Below the pieces are notes generated by a model. That model made no database searches and was not told the origin of the DNA. It saw only the letters and a program-made list of their open reading frames with translations. DNA of 64,000 nucleotides from Rhodococcus sp. SGAir0479 (GTDB lineage Bacteria > Actinomycetota > Actinomycetes > Mycobacteriales > Mycobacteriaceae): contig NZ_CP039432.1 in NCBI RefSeq assembly GCF_005484805.1, positions 3,410,001 through 3,474,000 of the forward strand. Reading direction: 5' to 3'. Numbering within the stretch: position 1 is the stretch's first letter; every line of letters starts with the position of its first letter. Positions 1 through 11,735 of this stretch are shown here, in pieces. The translations under genes were made by a program, and so were the position numbers.

Positions 1-3000
1 GCACGTAGTCGTCCAGCGCGGTCGCGGGCACCGCGATCGGTGTCAGGTCCAGCTCCGGCACCGGGCCGACGACCTGGACGGGTCCGGACTCGTCGGACGG
101 GTAGACGGTGCGCAGCGTCCGGTGCCGGGCCAGCACGTCACCCAGCGCGGCTTCGAGGGCCGCGACGTCGATGTCGCCGCGCAGCCGCACCACGAACGGC
201 AGGTTGTGGGTGCTCTCCTCGGGCGCGAATCGGTACAGGAACCACAGCCGCCGCTGGGCGGGCGAGAGCGGGCCCCGCTCGCGGGCACCGTCGGACGCCG
301 GTAGTGGGCGGCTGGGGCGCGGCCCGCCGATGCGTTCCTCGACCACTCGGGCCAGGTCCTCGACGACGGCGGATTCGAACACGTCGCGGACGCTGACGTC
401 GGCGCCGGTGAGCGCGGAGATCCGGCCCGCCAGCTGCGTCGCGAGCAGCGAGTTGCCGCCCAGGTCGAAGAAGTCGTCGTCCGAGCCGATGCCGCGGATC
501 CCCAGCAGTTCCCGGTAGGCGTCGGCCACCACGTCGTCCAGTGGCCCGCGCGGGGCGCCGGTGCGCCGGTCGGCGGGTGCGGCGGCGGGCAGCGCCGCCA
601 CGTCGAGCTTGCCGTTGGCGGTTCGCGGCAGCTGCGGCACCTCGACGACGACGGCGGGCACCAGGTAGTCGGGCAGCACGCGGCGCAGGTCGCGGATCAG
701 CCGGGTGGGATCGACTGCGGTCGAGCCGGGTTCGCGCACGACGTATGCCACCAGCCGGTCGTCGCGGCCCAGCACGGCGGCGGCCGCGATGCCGGGTTGC
801 CGGGTGAGCGCGGTGCGCACCTCGCCGGGCTCGATGCGGTGCCCGCGCAGCTGCAGCTGGTCGTCGGAGCGGCCGCGGTACTCGAGGCTGCCGTCGCCCC
901 GCAGCCGCGCCCGGTCGCCGGTGCGGTAGACGATGTCCCCGTTGGGGGCCGCGACGAACCGCTGCGCGGTGAGGTCCGGTCGGCCGCGGTAGCCGCGCGC
1001 CACCTGGGTGCCGCCGACGTAGATCTCGCCCACCACGCCGGGCAGCACCGGGCGCAGCGCCCGATCGAGCAGGTACAGCCGCACACCGGGCAGCGGGACG
1101 CCGATGTCGTTGCCGCCGTCCGCGTTCGACGCGACGTCCGCGCGAGTGAGGTGCACGGTGGTCTCGGTGATGCCGTACATGTTGACGGCCGTCACCTGCG
1201 GATGCCGGTCCAGCCAACCCCGCACCCGGGTGGCGTCGAGCGCCTCGCCGCCGAAGATCAACGCGCGCACCGCGAGGTCGGCGGGCTCGCCGTCCACGTC
1301 GGCCAGCTGCCCGAACGCGGTGGGCGTCTGGTTGAGCACGGTGACACGCTCGCGGACGAGCAGGGCGCGGAAGTCGGCGGGGCTGCGGGCCTCGGTGTGC
1401 TCCACCACCACGATCCGGCCGCCCGTGGTGAGCGGTCCCCAGATCTCCCACACCGAGAAGTCGAACGCCGGCGAGTGGAACATCGTCCACGCGTCGTCGG
1501 CCCCGAAGTCGAAGCTCTCGCGCGTGTTCGCCAGCAGCGCGCTGAGATTCGCGTGCGTCACCACCACGCCCTTGGGGGCGCCGGTGGAGCCGCTGGTGTA
1601 GATCACGTAGGCGGCCTGCGCGGGGTGCACGGCGGCGTCCGGGACCGCGTCGCCGGCGGCTGGCAGGGCGTCGATCGGGACCGTCGGGACCGGGGCGGTG
1701 AACCCGTCGCGGCACACGACGCACACCGGGCGGGCCTCGTCGAGCAGCGCGGTGAGGCGGTCGGCCGGCTGGGTGACGTCGAGCGGCAGGTACGCGGCGC
1801 CGGTGCGGACGACGGCGAGCATCGCCGCCACCAGGTCCGCCGACCGCGGCAGCGCGATCGCGACCACGTCCTCGGCGCCCACGCCGCGCTCGGCCAGGAC
1901 GGCGGCGAGCGCGCGGGAGCGGGCGCCCAGCTCGGCGTAGGTGAGGCGCTGCTCCCCCGCGACGACGGCCACGGCGTCGGGCCGCTCGTGCACGTGCCGG
2001 TCGACCTGCGCCGGCAGTGACGGCACGTGGGCCGCGGCCGGCTCGGGAGACGTCACCGCGGCCGACGTGGCGGCCTCCACGGGATCGATACAGCCGACGT
2101 CGAGCGTGGGGTCGTCGGTGACGAGTTCGAGGATCCGCACGAACCACCGCGTCCACCGGTCGACGGTCTGCCGGTCGAACAGGCTGCGCGAGTACGTGAA
2201 GCGGCCGTCGAAGCCGGCGGCGTGGCTGCCCGGCTCCCGGTCACGGACGGCGACCTCGAGGTCGAAGCGGCTGCGGCCGGTGTCGATCTCGCGGCCGCGG
2301 GCCTGCATGTCGCCGAACGCCAGCGCGGTGGGCGCGACGTCGTCGTACGAGAACATCACCTGGAAAAGCGGGTGGTGGGCGAGCGCGCGGGAGCCGGCGA
2401 GCCCGGCGACCACCGCGTCGAACGGCAGGTCGGCGTGGCTGAACGCGGACAGGTCGGTGCGGCGCACGTGCGACAGCAGCTCGGCGAACGTCCACCGGTC
2501 GCGGACCGCGGTCCGCAGCACCACGGTGCCGACGAACATGCCCACGGCGTTGTCGATGTCCTGGTGCCCGCGCCCGGACACCGGGGTGCCGACGCTCACG
2601 TCGTCGGTGCCCGACAGCTTGGCCAGCAGCACCGCCAGCGCCGCGTGCAGCACCATGAACGGCGTCGAATCGTATTCCTGCGCCACCTTTTCCACGGCCA
2701 GGTGCAGGTCCGCCGAGATGGAGAACGTGGCCGCGTCCGCCGGCGCCGGCTCGGTGGTGGCGGTGCGCGGCCGGTCGGTGGGCAGGGCCGGGGTGGACGC
2801 GGCTCCGGCGAGGGTCGACCGCCAGTGCGCGAGGTCGCGGTGCGCGCGGCTGCCGGGCTCGTCCGGGTCGCCGAGCACCGCGCGGTGCCAGCGGGCGTAG
2901 TCGGTGAACGGGACCACCGGCGCGTCCCACTCCGGTGCCTGCCCGGCGGTGCGGGCCCGGTAGGCGACGTCCAGGTCGCGGGCCAGCGGGGTGATCGACA

Positions 3001-6000
3001 GCCCGTCGACGGCGATGTGGTGCGCGACCACGACGAGGGTGTGCGCGCGGTCGGCGCGCTGATACAGCCGCAGCCGGACCGGTGGCTGGGCGGTGAGGTC
3101 GAACGGCTCGGATGCCAGCGCGTGCTCGGCGGCGCTCCGGTCGGCGGGCAGCTCCTGCGGGGCGAGGTCGGCGGCCGCCGGGAGCACCACCTGCACGGGC
3201 CCGTCCGCGGTCTCGGGAAAGACGGTGCGCAGCACGGTGTGCCGCTCCAGCACGTCGACGACGGCGGCCTGCAGCGCGGCGACGTCCAGGGGGCCGTCGA
3301 GGTCGACGGCGAACGCGATGTTGTCGGCGCCGGACGGCTGGGTGCGGCCCAGCAGCCACATGCGCTGCTGCGCGGGCGACAGCGGCGCGGGGCCGGTCGC
3401 GCCGGTCGCGACCAGCGGGATGCCCACGTCCTCGGCGCGGCCGTCGAGGACCGCCGCCAGGGCCGCGACGGTGGGGTGCTCGAACACGTCGCGCACGTCG
3501 ACGCGCCGGCCCAGCGCGGCCCGCAGCCGGGACGCGAAACGCGCAGCCAGCAGCGAGTTGCCGCCGAACGCGAAGAAGTCGGTGCTCGGTCCCACGGACG
3601 GCAGGTCGAGCAGATCGGCGGCGATGCGGCCGATCAGGCTCTCCAGCGGTCCGCGGAGCGCGGCACCGTCGGGCACCGGGCGGGCCGGGGCCGGCAGCGC
3701 GGCCCGGTCCACCTTGCCGGTCGAGCTGAGCGGCACCGTCTCGAGCACCGTGACGGTGGCCGGGACCATGTAGCGGGGCAGCCGGTCGGCGGCGTGGCGC
3801 CGCACGTCGTCGGGGTCGAGGTCCGCCGAGCCGTGCACGTAGGCGGCCAGCTCGTCGCCGTCCGCGACGACGACGGCGGTGGTCACCGCGGGATGCGCGG
3901 CCAGCACCGTCTCCACCTCGCCGGGTTCGACGCGGAAGCCGCGGATCTGAACCTGCTGGTCGGCGCGAGCGACGAACTCGAGCTGCCCGTCGCCGCGGCG
4001 GCGCACCAGGTCGCCGGTGCGGTACATCCGGCCGGGCCCGAGGACCGACGCCACGAAACGCTCCGCGGTGTGACCGGGCCGGCCGAGGTAGCCGCGCGCG
4101 AGTCCCGGTCCGGCCAAATACAACTCGCCCACCACGCCGTCCGCCACTGGGCGCAGCGCGGCGTCGAGGACGGCGGCGGTGGTGCCGTCCACCGGGTCAC
4201 CGATGGGCGGGACGCCGGACCCGCCGAGCGGCCGACTGACGGTGGCCACGACGGTGGATTCGGTGGGGCCGTACAGGTTGAGCGCGGTGCGCCCGGTCTC
4301 GGGCGCACCCCACCGGGTCGCCAGGTCCGCCGGCCACGCCTCGCCGCCCAGGCCGAGCACCCGCAGCGCCGGGAAGCCGGCGGGGTCGAACTGGGCCGGG
4401 ACCGCGGGAGTGGAGAACCAGTGCGTGATCGACTGCGCGCGAATCAGTTCCGCGAGGTCGTCGCCGAACGTGTCGGGCGGCGCGACCACCAGGGTGGCGC
4501 CGGCGCCCAGCACCATCAGGTACTCGAGCAGCGAGCCGTCGAACGCGGGCGATGCGGCGTGCAGCACCCGCGCGTCGGCGTCGATGCCGAAGCTGCGCTG
4601 CAGGGTGGCCGCGACCGGGGCGAGGCCGCGGTGCGGGACCACGACGCCCTTGGGGACGCCCGTGGACCCGGACGTGAACACCGCGTAGGCGGCGTTGTCG
4701 GGGTGCGGAAGTCGCGGCGGCGCAGCCGGTTCGGTTCCCGGCTCGGTGTCCGGGGCGCTGTTCGGGTCGATTCGCAGCACGTGCGGCGGCAGCGGAACGT
4801 CGGCGGCGGCGATCACGTGCCGCACGCCGGCGTCGGCGAGGATCGTGTGCAGCCGGGCGGTGGGCTGGCCCGGGTCGACGGGGACGAACGCCGCGCCCGC
4901 GTACGCGACGGCCAGCGCGGCGGCGACGGACTCGACCGACCGCGGCACCGCCACGCCGACGAACGTTTCGGGGCCGATGCCGTGGGCGGCGAGGCGGGCG
5001 GCCAGCGCCGCGACGCGGGGGCGGATGTCGACGGTGCGGCCGTGGGCATCGGCGACCCGCCACGGCCGGGCGGCGAGCTCGGGCAGCGTCGCGACGCGGG
5101 GGCGGATGTCGACGGTGCGGCCGTGGGCATCGGCGACCCGCCACGGCCGGGCGGCGAGCTCGGGCAGCGTCGCGATGTCGGCGTCGCGGCCGGTGCGCGC
5201 CGGTGCGGCCGCGGCCACCAGGTCCGCGATCCGGACGGTGGGGTCGGCTGCCGCGGTGGCCAGGACGTGGTGCAGCAGCGCCCGCCAGCCGGCGACGGTG
5301 TCGCGGTCGAACAGCGCGGTGTCGTACGTCAGGTGTCCGGCCAGCCCGGCGCCCGGCACCTCCCGCACGGTGAGCTCGAGCGGGAACCGTGCCTGCGTGA
5401 CGGGCAGTTCCCGGCCGGTGAGCACCAGGCCGGGCAGCTGCACGTCGGGGTCGGTGAAGCTCTCGTAGCCGAGCATCAGCTGCAGCGGCGACGCGTCCAG
5501 CCCCACCGCGTCCAGCACCTGCTCGAACGGGGTCTCGGCGCGCGCGAACGCCTCCACGTCGATGCCGCGCACGGCCGCGACCAGGTCGCCGAAGGTGCGC
5601 TCGGGTGCGGCGGTGGCGCGCAACGCGACGGTGCCGACGAACATGCCGACCAGAGCGTCCAGCGCCGGGTCGGTGCGCCCCGAGGTGGCGGCGCCGACGA
5701 CGGTGTCGGGCCGGCCGGTGACGGCGGCGACCACCACCGCGACGGCCGCGTGCAGCACCATGAACGTGGTGGCGTCCAGGTCGTTCGCCACCCGGTCGAG
5801 GGTCTCCCGGACGGCCGGATCCACGTGGAACGGCACCCGGTCCGGGACCCCGGCGGCGCCGGTGCGGGGACGGTCGGTGGGCAGCGCCGGGACGTCGGCG
5901 ACGCCCGCGAGGTTCGCGCTCCAGTAGGCGATCTCGCGGTCGAGGACGGTGGCGCCGCCGGTATCGGAGACCGGCGAGCGCAGCACCGCATGCTGCCAGC

Positions 6001-9000
6001 GCGCATAGTCGGTGTACTGCAGCGGCAGCGACTCCCACGCGGGCGGCGCCCCGTCGCAGCGGGCGAGGTAGGCGGCGGTGAGGTCGCGCAGCAGCGGCTG
6101 GAACGACAGCCCGTCCATCGCGATGTGGTGCGCCACCACCACCAGCACGTGGTGGTCCGCGGCGCGCCGCTGCAGCCGGAAGCGGATCAGCTGCCCGGAT
6201 TCGAGGTCGAACGGGGCGGCCGCGAACGCGGCCGCGTCCCGCTCCGCGTCGCCGTCCGAATCGATCTGCACCACAGCCAGTTCCGGGACCACGTCGGTGA
6301 CGGGCCGCACCACCTGGCGGGGGCCGTCGCCGTCGTCGCGGATCGCGGTGCGCAGCGCGGCGTGCCGGTCCACGACGTCGCGCAGGACGGCGCCGAGGGC
6401 CGGCACCGACAGCTCGCCGTGGAGGTCGACCGCGAAGGGCACGTGGTAGGCGGAGCTGGCGCCGTGGGCGCGGTGGTGCAGCCACAGCCGCTGCTGCGGG
6501 GGCGCGAGTGGAGTGTCGTCGGTACCCGTGCGGGTAAGGGCCGGGCGGGTGCCGCGGGCGGTGGCGGCGGCCGCGATCCCGGCGACGGTGCGCTGCATGA
6601 ACACGTCCCGCACCGGGACCTGCCGCCCTAGGCCCGCGGAGATGCGGGCCACCAGCTGGGTGGCGCTCAGCGAGTTGCCGCCGAGCGCGAAGAAGTCCGA
6701 CGACGCGTCCACGTGGTCGATGTCCAGCACGGCGCGGACGGCGTCGGCGACCAGCAGTTCGACGGGGCCGTGCGGGGCGCGACCGGCGGCGTCGTCGGGC
6801 GCGGGCAGCGTCGCCAGTGCGCGACGGTCGATCTTGCCGGACGGCTTCAGCGGCAGCGCGTCGAGCACCACCACGGTGTCCGGGATCATGTGGTGCGGCA
6901 GCCGGGTGGCGAGCCAGTCCCGCACCGCCCCGGCGGTGGGCACGTCGCCCTGCACGTGCGCGATCAGCCGGTCGCCGACGAGTGTCACTGCGGCCGAGTC
7001 GATTCCCGGGTGTTCGGTGAGCGCGTATTCGATGTCGTCGAGCTCGATGCGCACGCCGCGCAGCTGCACCTGCCGGTCGGCGCGGCCGACGAATTCGAGC
7101 TGGCCGTCGAAGCCCCAGCGCACCAGGTCGCCGGTGCGGTACATCCGGCCGGGCCCCACCGTGGACGCGACGAACCGTTCCGCGGTGAGCGCCGGGCGGC
7201 CCGCGTAGCCGCGTGCGAGCGCGGGGCCGGCCACGTACAGCTCGCCCACCGAGCCGGGCGGGACCGGGCGCAGTCGGTGATCGAGCACCACCACTGCCGC
7301 GCCGTCGACGGGCCGGCCGATCGGGACCGCCGCGACCCCGTCCAGCGCGGCGGGGTCCACCGGCGCGCTGACCGTCGCGAGGATGGTGGTCTCGGTGGGC
7401 CCGTAGGCGTTGATCAGGGTGCGGCCGGGCGCCCAGCGCGCCGCGACCGGGGCGGGCAGCACGTCGCCGCCCGAGTCGAGCATGGTGAGCGCGGACAGCT
7501 CGTCGGGCGCGGTGACCGCGAGTACCGCGGGGGCGGCGACGAAGTGGGTGATCGCCTCGACAGCCAGCAGGTCCGCGAGCGCGTCGCCGGAGACGACGTC
7601 CGGGGCGGCGACCACCAGCGTCGCGCCGGCGTCGGCGGCCAGCAGCACTTCCTGCAGGGCCGCGTCGAAGATCGGTGCGGCCAGCTGGATCACCCGCGCG
7701 TCGGCGGTGGCCGCGTACCGGGACCGCAGCGTCGCGACCAGCGCGGCCAGACCGCGGTGGCCCACCATGACGCCCTTGGGGCGGCCGGTGGACCCGGAGG
7801 TGTGCACGATCCAGGCCGGGTGGTCGGGGCGCAGCGGCCGCACCCGGTCGGCGTCGGTGACCGGCGCGGTGGACCAGCCGTCGTGGCCGGTGTCGAGGCG
7901 CGGGAGGTGCGCCGGCAGCGCCACGTCGGCGGCGGGGTCGACGATCGCGACCGACGAGCCGTGCAGGTGTTGCGCCAGGCGGTGACTCGGCAGCGCCGGG
8001 TCGATGGGCACGTAGGCCGCGCCGGTCTTGGCCACCGCCCACAGCGCCAGCACGGAGTCGGCCGAGCGGGGCAGCAGCACCGCGACGCCGTCCTCGGGGC
8101 CGCAGCCCAGTGCGATCAGCCGCCGCGCCAGCGCCGACGACCGGGCGTCGAGTTCGGCATACGTGAGGTCGACGTCGCCGCAGCGCAGCGCGACGCCCGG
8201 CGACGACGCGTGCCGAGTCAGCACGTCGGGCAGCAGCGTGGGGCCGTGCGGGGCCTCCGCGCCGACGGCCGGGACCAGCCCGTCCAGCTCGTCCGCGGCG
8301 CCGAACGGCAGGTCCTCGACGCGCCGGCCGCGGTCGGCGGCGAACGCGGTGAGGTACTCGACGAACCGGTGGTGGTGCCGGCGCAGCGAATCGTCGGTGT
8401 ACCGGGTGGGGTTGGCCTCGAAATCGATCCGCAGCGCACCGCCCGCCGAGCCCGGATAGACGGTGAGCGAGAGGTCGTCGACCGGGCCGGTGGACAGCAC
8501 CGTCATCTCGCCGACGACGTCGCCGAAGTGCAGCTCGCGGGCGAAGGACATGACGTTGACGACGGGGCCGAAGACGCCGCCGACGCTGCCGCGTCCGTCG
8601 CCGTCCGGCAGGTCGGCCAGCATGGCGTGGTAGCGGTAGCGCTGGTGGCGCAGGGCGCCGGTGAGCTCCACCTGCACCCGTTCGATCAACGCGTCGACGG
8701 TGTCGTCGGGGTGCACGCGCACCACCAGCGGTACCACGTTCGACAGCGTGCCCGACGTGCGGCGCGCGGCCGCGGTGGTGCGGGCGGCCACGGGCAGGCT
8801 CAGGCTCACCTCGCGGACCCCGGCCGCGCGGGCGAGGTAGGCGGCGAAGGCGGCGGTGACGACGGGGACGTCGGCCTCGGTGGCGGGGTCGAGTGTCCGC
8901 GCGACGCGGCGGGACGGGACCGCCAGCGGTCCGGGGCGATCGGCCAGCGAGATCGCGGCCGGCAGCGCGGCCAGGCGCGGCTGCCAGTGCGCGCGGTCGA

Positions 9001-9562
9001 GCGCTTCGCGGTTGCTGCCGGTGTAGCGGTCGTCCTGCGCGGCCAGCTCGTGCAGCGGGACGGCGCGCGACGGCGCGAGCTCGGTGCCGCGCTGCCAGGC
9101 CGTGTAGGTCTCGGCCATCCGCTGCACCAGCACCATCGCGCCGTACCCGTCGATCACCAGGTGGTGTGCATAGCAGTACAGGTAGTGGCGGTCGTCGGAC
9201 AGCCGGACCAGCGTGATGCCGGCGAGGCGGTCCCGGGTGGGGTCCAGCGGACGGGTGTGCTGCTCGGTCATCCACCGTGCCGCGGCGGATTCCGGGTCGG
9301 TCTCGTCCCCGAGGTCGAGGAACCGGGGGGCGTCGTCGATGTCGGGCACCGCCACCTGACGGGTCTCCCCGTCCTCCTCGACGAGAACCACGACGGTGGA
9401 CTCGAGTTCGCGAGCCGCGCGGTCGCACGCGGACAGCAGCAGGGCGCGGTCGACGGGGCCGCGCAATTCCACGTACAGCGCCACCATCAGCGGCACGTCG
9501 GGGGTGAGTTGCTGTGCCAGCAGCAGCGCCCGTTGTGCCGGGGACAGCGAGAAGGGGCGCAC
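1..9562 (-). CDS. Non-ribosomal peptide synthetase, 5' part (C-A-T x3, then C; cut by the window edge)
   Basis: Multimodular NRPS that builds a peptide on carrier-bound aminoacyl thioesters. One frame stays open from GTG 9562 to base 1 (about 3,187 codons). Approximate domains: C1 9560-8300 with HHLVIDG; A1 8260-6850 with [11 protein letters not shown]1 around 6680 with LGGNSL; C2 6600-5300 with HHIAMDG; A2 5200-3750; T2 around 3560 with FGGNSLL; C3 3400-2150 with HHIAVDG; A3 2100-620; T3 around 450 with LGGNSLL; C4 from about 330 to the edge. Specificity residues read by aligning A4-A5 to GrsA are A1 DAQVLSAIL(K), A2 DGLFLLLVV(K) and A3 DFWNIGMVH(K). The last is the canonical threonine code; I cannot assign A1 or A2. 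No epimerase or thioesterase is visible. The chain starts with a C domain, which suggests acylation or upstream donation. The GTG has an A/G-rich AAAAGGGGGG ribosome site about 8 bases upstream. Product unknown. Confidence 0.95.
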   Translation of the reverse strand, partial: MRPFSLSPAQRALLLAQQLTPDVPLMVALYVELRGPVDRALLLSACDRAARELESTVVVLVEEDGETRQVAVPDIDDAPRFLDLGDETDPESAAARWMTEQHTRPLDPTRDRLAGITLVRLSDDRHYLYCYAHHLVIDGYGAMVLVQRMAETYTAWQRGTELAPSRAVPLHELAAQDDRYTGSNREALDRAHWQPRLAALPAAISLADRPGPLAVPSRRVARTLDPATEADVPVVTAAFAAYLARAAGVREVSLSLPVAARTTAAARRTSGTLSNVVPLVVRVHPDDTVDALIERVQVELTGALRHQRYRYHAMLADLPDGDGRGSVGGVFGPVVNVMSFARELHFGDVVGEMTVLSTGPVDDLSLTVYPGSAGGALRIDFEANPTRYTDDSLRRHHHRFVEYLTAFAADRGRRVEDLPFGAADELDGLVPAVGAEAPHGPTLLPDVLTRHASSPGVALRCGDVDLTYAELDARSSALARRLIALGCGPEDGVAVLLPRSADSVLALWAVAKTGAAYVPIDPALPSHRLAQHLHGSSVAIVDPAADVALPAHLPRLDTGHDGWSTAPVTDADRVRPLRPDHPAWIVHTSGSTGRPKGVMVGHRGLAALVATLRSRYAATADARVIQLAAPIFDAALQEVLLAADAGATLVVAAPDVVSGDALADLLAVEAITHFVAAPAVLAVTAPDELSALTMLDSGGDVLPAPVAARWAPGRTLINAYGPTETTILATVSAPVDPAALDGVAAVPIGRPVDGAAVVVLDHRLRPVPPGSVGELYVAGPALARGYAGRPALTAERFVASTVGPGRMYRTGDLVRWGFDGQLEFVGRADRQVQLRGVRIELDDIEYALTEHPGIDSAAVTLVGDRLIAHVQGDVPTAGAVRDWLATRLPHHMIPDTVVVLDALPLKPSGKIDRRALATLPAPDDAAGRAPHGPVELLVADAVRAVLDIDHVDASSDFFALGGNSLSATQLVARISAGLGRQVPVRDVFMQRTVAGIAAAATARGTRPALTRTGTDDTPLAPPQQRLWLHHRAHGASSAYHVPFAVDLHGELSVPALGAVLRDVVDRHAALRTAIRDDGDGPRQVVRPVTDVVPELAVVQIDSDGDAERDAAAFAAAPFDLESGQLIRFRLQRRAADHHVLVVVAHHIAMDGLSFQPLLRDLTAAYLARCDGAPPAWESLPLQYTDYARWQHAVLRSPVSDTGGATVLDREIAYWSANLAGVADVPALPTDRPRTGAAGVPDRVPFHVDPAVRETLDRVANDLDATTFMVLHAAVAVVVAAVTGRPDTVVGAATSGRTDPALDALVGMFVGTVALRATAAPERTFGDLVAAVRGIDVEAFARAETPFEQVLDAVGLDASPLQLMLGYESFTDPDVQLPGLVLTGRELPVTQARFPLELTVREVPGAGLAGHLTYDTALFDRDTVAGWRALLHHVLATAAADPTVRIADLVAAAAPARTGRDADIATLPELAARPWRVADAHGRTVDIRPRVATLPELAARPWRVADAHGRTVDIRPRVAALAARLAAHGIGPETFVGVAVPRSVESVAAALAVAYAGAAFVPVDPGQPTARLHTILADAGVRHVIAAADVPLPPHVLRIDPNSAPDTEPGTEPAAPPRLPHPDNAAYAVFTSGSTGVPKGVVVPHRGLAPVAATLQRSFGIDADARVLHAASPAFDGSLLEYLMVLGAGATLVVAPPDTFGDDLAELIRAQSITHWFSTPAVPAQFDPAGFPALRVLGLGGEAWPADLATRWGAPETGRTALNLYGPTESTVVATVSRPLGGSGVPPIGDPVDGTTAAVLDAALRPVADGVVGELYLAGPGLARGYLGRPGHTAERFVASVLGPGRMYRTGDLVRRRGDGQLEFVARADQQVQIRGFRVEPGEVETVLAAHPAVTTAVVVADGDELAAYVHGSADLDPDDVRRHAADRLPRYMVPATVTVLETVPLSSTGKVDRAALPAPARPVPDGAALRGPLESLIGRIAADLLDLPSVGPSTDFFAFGGNSLLAARFASRLRAALGRRVDVRDVFEHPTVAALAAVLDGRAEDVGIPLVATGATGPAPLSPAQQRMWLLGRTQPSGADNIAFAVDLDGPLDVAALQAAVVDVLERHTVLRTVFPETADGPVQVVLPAAADLAPQELPADRSAAEHALASEPFDLTAQPPVRLRLYQRADRAHTLVVVAHHIAVDGLSITPLARDLDVAYRARTAGQAPEWDAPVVPFTDYARWHRAVLGDPDEPGSRAHRDLAHWRSTLAGAASTPALPTDRPRTATTEPAPADAATFSISADLHLAVEKVAQEYDSTPFMVLHAALAVLLAKLSGTDDVSVGTPVSGRGHQDIDNAVGMFVGTVVLRTAVRDRWTFAELLSHVRRTDLSAFSHADLPFDAVVAGLAGSRALAHHPLFQVMFSYDDVAPTALAFGDMQARGREIDTGRSRFDLEVAVRDREPGSHAAGFDGRFTYSRSLFDRQTVDRWTRWFVRILELVTDDPTLDVGCIDPVEAATSAAVTSPEPAAAHVPSLPAQVDRHVHERPDAVAVVAGEQRLTYAELGARSRALAAVLAERGVGAEDVVAIALPRSADLVAAMLAVVRTGAAYLPLDVTQPADRLTALLDEARPVCVVCRDGFTAPVPTVPIDALPAAGDAVPDAAVHPAQAAYVIYTSGSTGAPKGVVVTHANLSALLANTRESFDFGADDAWTMFHSPAFDFSVWEIWGPLTTGGRIVVVEHTEARSPADFRALLVRERVTVLNQTPTAFGQLADVDGEPADLAVRALIFGGEALDATRVRGWLDRHPQVTAVNMYGITETTVHLTRADVASNADGGNDIGVPLPGVRLYLLDRALRPVLPGVVGEIYVGGTQVARGYRGRPDLTAQRFVAAPNGDIVYRTGDRARLRGDGSLEYRGRSDDQLQLRGHRIEPGEVRTALTRQPGIAAAAVLGRDDRLVAYVVREPGSTAVDPTRLIRDLRRVLPDYLVPAVVVEVPQLPRTANGKLDVAALPAAAPADRRTGAPRGPLDDVVADAYRELLGIRGIGSDDDFFDLGGNSLLATQLAGRISALTGADVSVRDVFESAVVEDLARVVEERIGGPRPSRPLPASDGARERGPLSPAQRRLWFLYRFAPEESTHNLPFVVRLRGDIDVAALEAALGDVLARHRTLRTVYPSDESGPVQVVGPVPELDLTPIAVPATALDDYV
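5009..5175. repeat. Exact 81-bp in-frame tandem duplication inside the NRPS A2 region
   Basis: Bases 5009-5089 and 5090-5170 are identical, and the first five bases of a further copy follow at 5171-5175. The period of 81 is 27 codons, so the NRPS frame is kept. The protein repeats a 27-residue segment that starts [10 protein letters not shown] and ends DIRPRVA, in the linker and first strand of adenylation domain 2. Confidence 0.95.
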
Positions 9563-9702
9563 CGTTGGAAGCCCCCCTTTTCTCCCACGAAAAACCGTAC
9601 TGACCAACCCGGTTGCTCCCGTGCGCGACGCGGAGCCTCTACGATCCTATTGGTCCGGATCCGGGCTCTCACAACTTACTGCGCACGGGCAGAACTCACC
9701 AC

Positions 9703-9718
9703 TTGGGCGTTCGCCCAA
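9703..9718. promoter_or_regulatory. Inverted repeat in the divergent NRPS / DUF4012 promoter region
   Basis: TTGGGCGTTCGCCCAA has 7-base arms around a TT centre. It lies between the two divergent starts (9562 and 9773), so it could be an operator for either. No regulator gene is adjacent. The remaining ~210 bp between these genes shows nothing else I recognise. Confidence 0.35.
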
Positions 9719-9772
9719 ATGAGATTCCGGTTACGGTGTAGAACCCACCACGACAAAAGGGGGATTCGCCTC

Positions 9773-11626
9773 GTGGCCCATCTCGATTCCGACGGCTCCG
9801 CTACCACCGAGGACGCCGGAACCACGCGTGTTCGCACCCGGCGCCGGCGCACCGTCCAGCCTGCCGTCACCCGAAAGAAGCGTCGCCGCATCGTGATCGG
9901 CGTGTCGTGCGCTGTGGTGGCGGTCGCCGCGTGGGGCGGCTACATGGCCTACGAGGCGATGCAGGTGAAGGCGAATCTCGAGCGGGCGCGGGACTTCGCG
10001 ATGACCACGAAAGATTCGCTACTGGCCGGTAACTCGGATCAGGCGACGCTGTCGGCGAGTGATGCGGCGAAGTATGCGGAGCGGGCGCAGAACTCGACGG
10101 AGTCGATCAGTTGGCGAGTGGCCGCCGCGGTGCCGGGGCTGGGCGGGCCTTTCGACACCACCCGCCAGATCACCGATGTGGTGCGCGGACTCACCGACGA
10201 CGTGCTGGGCCCGGCCGTGCAGGCGGGCTCGGTGGTCTCGCCGGATCGCCTCATCCGCGACGGTGGCCGGATCGACCTGGAACCGCTGCGGCAGGCCTCC
10301 CCTGCGCTGGCCGAGTCCGCCGGTGCGGCAGCCGCGCTCGCGGACCGCGCCGGCGGCGTCGACAGCACCTTCCTCGGTGTCATCGACGACGCCCGCACTC
10401 AGCTACAGGAGCAGACCGCGGACCTGTCCCGGTTGCTAGGCAACGTGTCCACCGCGTCGCAGATCGTGCCGCCGATGATGGGCGCCGACGGCCCGCGCAG
10501 CTACTTCGTCGGATTCCAGACCAACGCGGAGGCCCGCGGCACCGGCGGCCTGCTGGGCGGCTTCGGTGAGTTTCGCGCCGTGGACGGCACCGTCCGCGTG
10601 GACGACCTGGCCAGCAACCGGGAGCTGCCGGTCAAGGACAAGAAGCCAATCGACCTGGGTCCGGATTTCGAGAAGACGTACGGAATCAGCCGCCCGACCA
10701 CTGATTTCCGCAACAGCAACGTCAGCTCGCACTTCCCGTACGCGGCGCAGATCTGGCGCTCGCTGTGGGCACAGGAATCGGGTGAGCAGGTGGACGGCGT
10801 CATCGCCACCGACCCGGTTGCGCTCAGCTACATCCTGGCGGTAGTGGGGCCGGTGACGATGCCCGACGGCGAAAAGATCACCGCCGACAACGTGGTGGAA
10901 CTGACCGAGTCCACCGCCTACGCGCGGTTCGCGAACGACGACAAGGCCCGAAAGGCGTACCTGCAGGCCATCGCCGGCAAGGTGATCGAACGAATGACCG
11001 GCAAGATCTCCAACCCGAAGGCATTGCTGGAGGCGCTGGGCCGGGCGGCCAGCGAGCGGCGCATTGCGGTGTGGAGCGCCAATCCCGCGGAGCAGCAGGT
11101 GATCGAGGGGACGGTGCTGGGCCACACCGTGCCGGACGATCCCGCTCCCTACGCCGGCGTAGTGGTGAACAATCTGGGCGGCAACAAGCTGGACTACTAC
11201 CTGCAGCGCGAGATCGACTACACCGCCGAAAGCTGTGCGGGCGACACCCGTAGGTCCACGGTGACCGTCCGCCTGACCAACGCACTGCCGGCGGGCGACT
11301 ATACGAAATACGTTGCGGGCATGTTCGACAACCCGATGGGCGCACCCATGGGAACGAACCTCACGAACCTGTCGCTGGTGGCCACCCAGGGCGCCAAGCT
11401 GGACAAGGTGACCGTCGACGGCAAGCCGGCCTTCGCCTTCACCGGCGCGGAGCGCGGGCACCCGGTGTTCGACATCCAGACCCAGATACGACGGGAACAA
11501 ACCATCGAGGTGAAGTACGAGCTGACTGAACCCACCGTCGCAGGTGAGCCGCGAATGCCGGTGCAGGCGCTAGTCGATTCCGCGAACGTCCGCGTCGAGG
11601 TGCCAGCGTGCGGGCCAGCTGACTGA
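9773..11626 (+). CDS. Membrane-anchored DUF4012 protein
   Basis: 617-residue protein of unknown function. It has a basic cytoplasmic N-terminus (RTRRRR, RKKRRR at about 20-40), one membrane helix at about 41-62, and a large extracytoplasmic part that includes a GFQTNAEARGTGGLLGGFGEF-type region typical of DUF4012. The start is GTG 9773, preceded by AAAAGGGGG about 9 bases upstream. It diverges from the NRPS and converges on rmlA. From general knowledge of the family, DUF4012 genes often sit beside actinobacterial surface-polysaccharide loci, as here, so a role in envelope polysaccharide assembly or attachment is plausible but not shown. Confidence 0.88.
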   Translation: MAHLDSDGSATTEDAGTTRVRTRRRRTVQPAVTRKKRRRIVIGVSCAVVAVAAWGGYMAYEAMQVKANLERARDFAMTTKDSLLAGNSDQATLSASDAAKYAERAQNSTESISWRVAAAVPGLGGPFDTTRQITDVVRGLTDDVLGPAVQAGSVVSPDRLIRDGGRIDLEPLRQASPALAESAGAAAALADRAGGVDSTFLGVIDDARTQLQEQTADLSRLLGNVSTASQIVPPMMGADGPRSYFVGFQTNAEARGTGGLLGGFGEFRAVDGTVRVDDLASNRELPVKDKKPIDLGPDFEKTYGISRPTTDFRNSNVSSHFPYAAQIWRSLWAQESGEQVDGVIATDPVALSYILAVVGPVTMPDGEKITADNVVELTESTAYARFANDDKARKAYLQAIAGKVIERMTGKISNPKALLEALGRAASERRIAVWSANPAEQQVIEGTVLGHTVPDDPAPYAGVVVNNLGGNKLDYYLQREIDYTAESCAGDTRRSTVTVRLTNALPAGDYTKYVAGMFDNPMGAPMGTNLTNLSLVATQGAKLDKVTVDGKPAFAFTGAERGHPVFDIQTQIRREQTIEVKYELTEPTVAGEPRMPVQALVDSANVRVEVPACGPAD

Positions 11627-11655
11627 CGAACAGATTAGCTCCTGAACACTGAGAG

Positions 11656-11690
11656 CCCGGTGGGTACCTATATCGCCGGAACCCACCGGG
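11656..11690. terminator. Hairpin between convergent DUF4012 gene and rmlA
   Basis: Perfect 10-bp stem CCCGGTGGGT / ACCCACCGGG with a 15-base loop. There is no T-run. It sits between two converging genes and could stop both transcripts. Confidence 0.7.
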
Positions 11691-11735
11691 TCACATCTGA
11701 GGCGATGTCGAATTCAACTGACTACGGGGAGCCTC

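Noticed and set aside
5009-5175. CRISPR-like repeat
   Set aside because: Two adjacent 81-bp copies without spacers, inside a coding frame.
2027-6631. A 1,534-codon open frame on the plus strand opposite the NRPS
   Set aside because: It has Arg/Gly/His-rich low-complexity content, no domains, and lies antisense to a well-supported NRPS frame. Long antisense frames are normal at this GC content.
4197-9428. A 1,743-codon minus-strand frame overlapping the NRPS
   Set aside because: It is a shifted frame of the same strand; the true frame carries every C, A and T motif without interruption.
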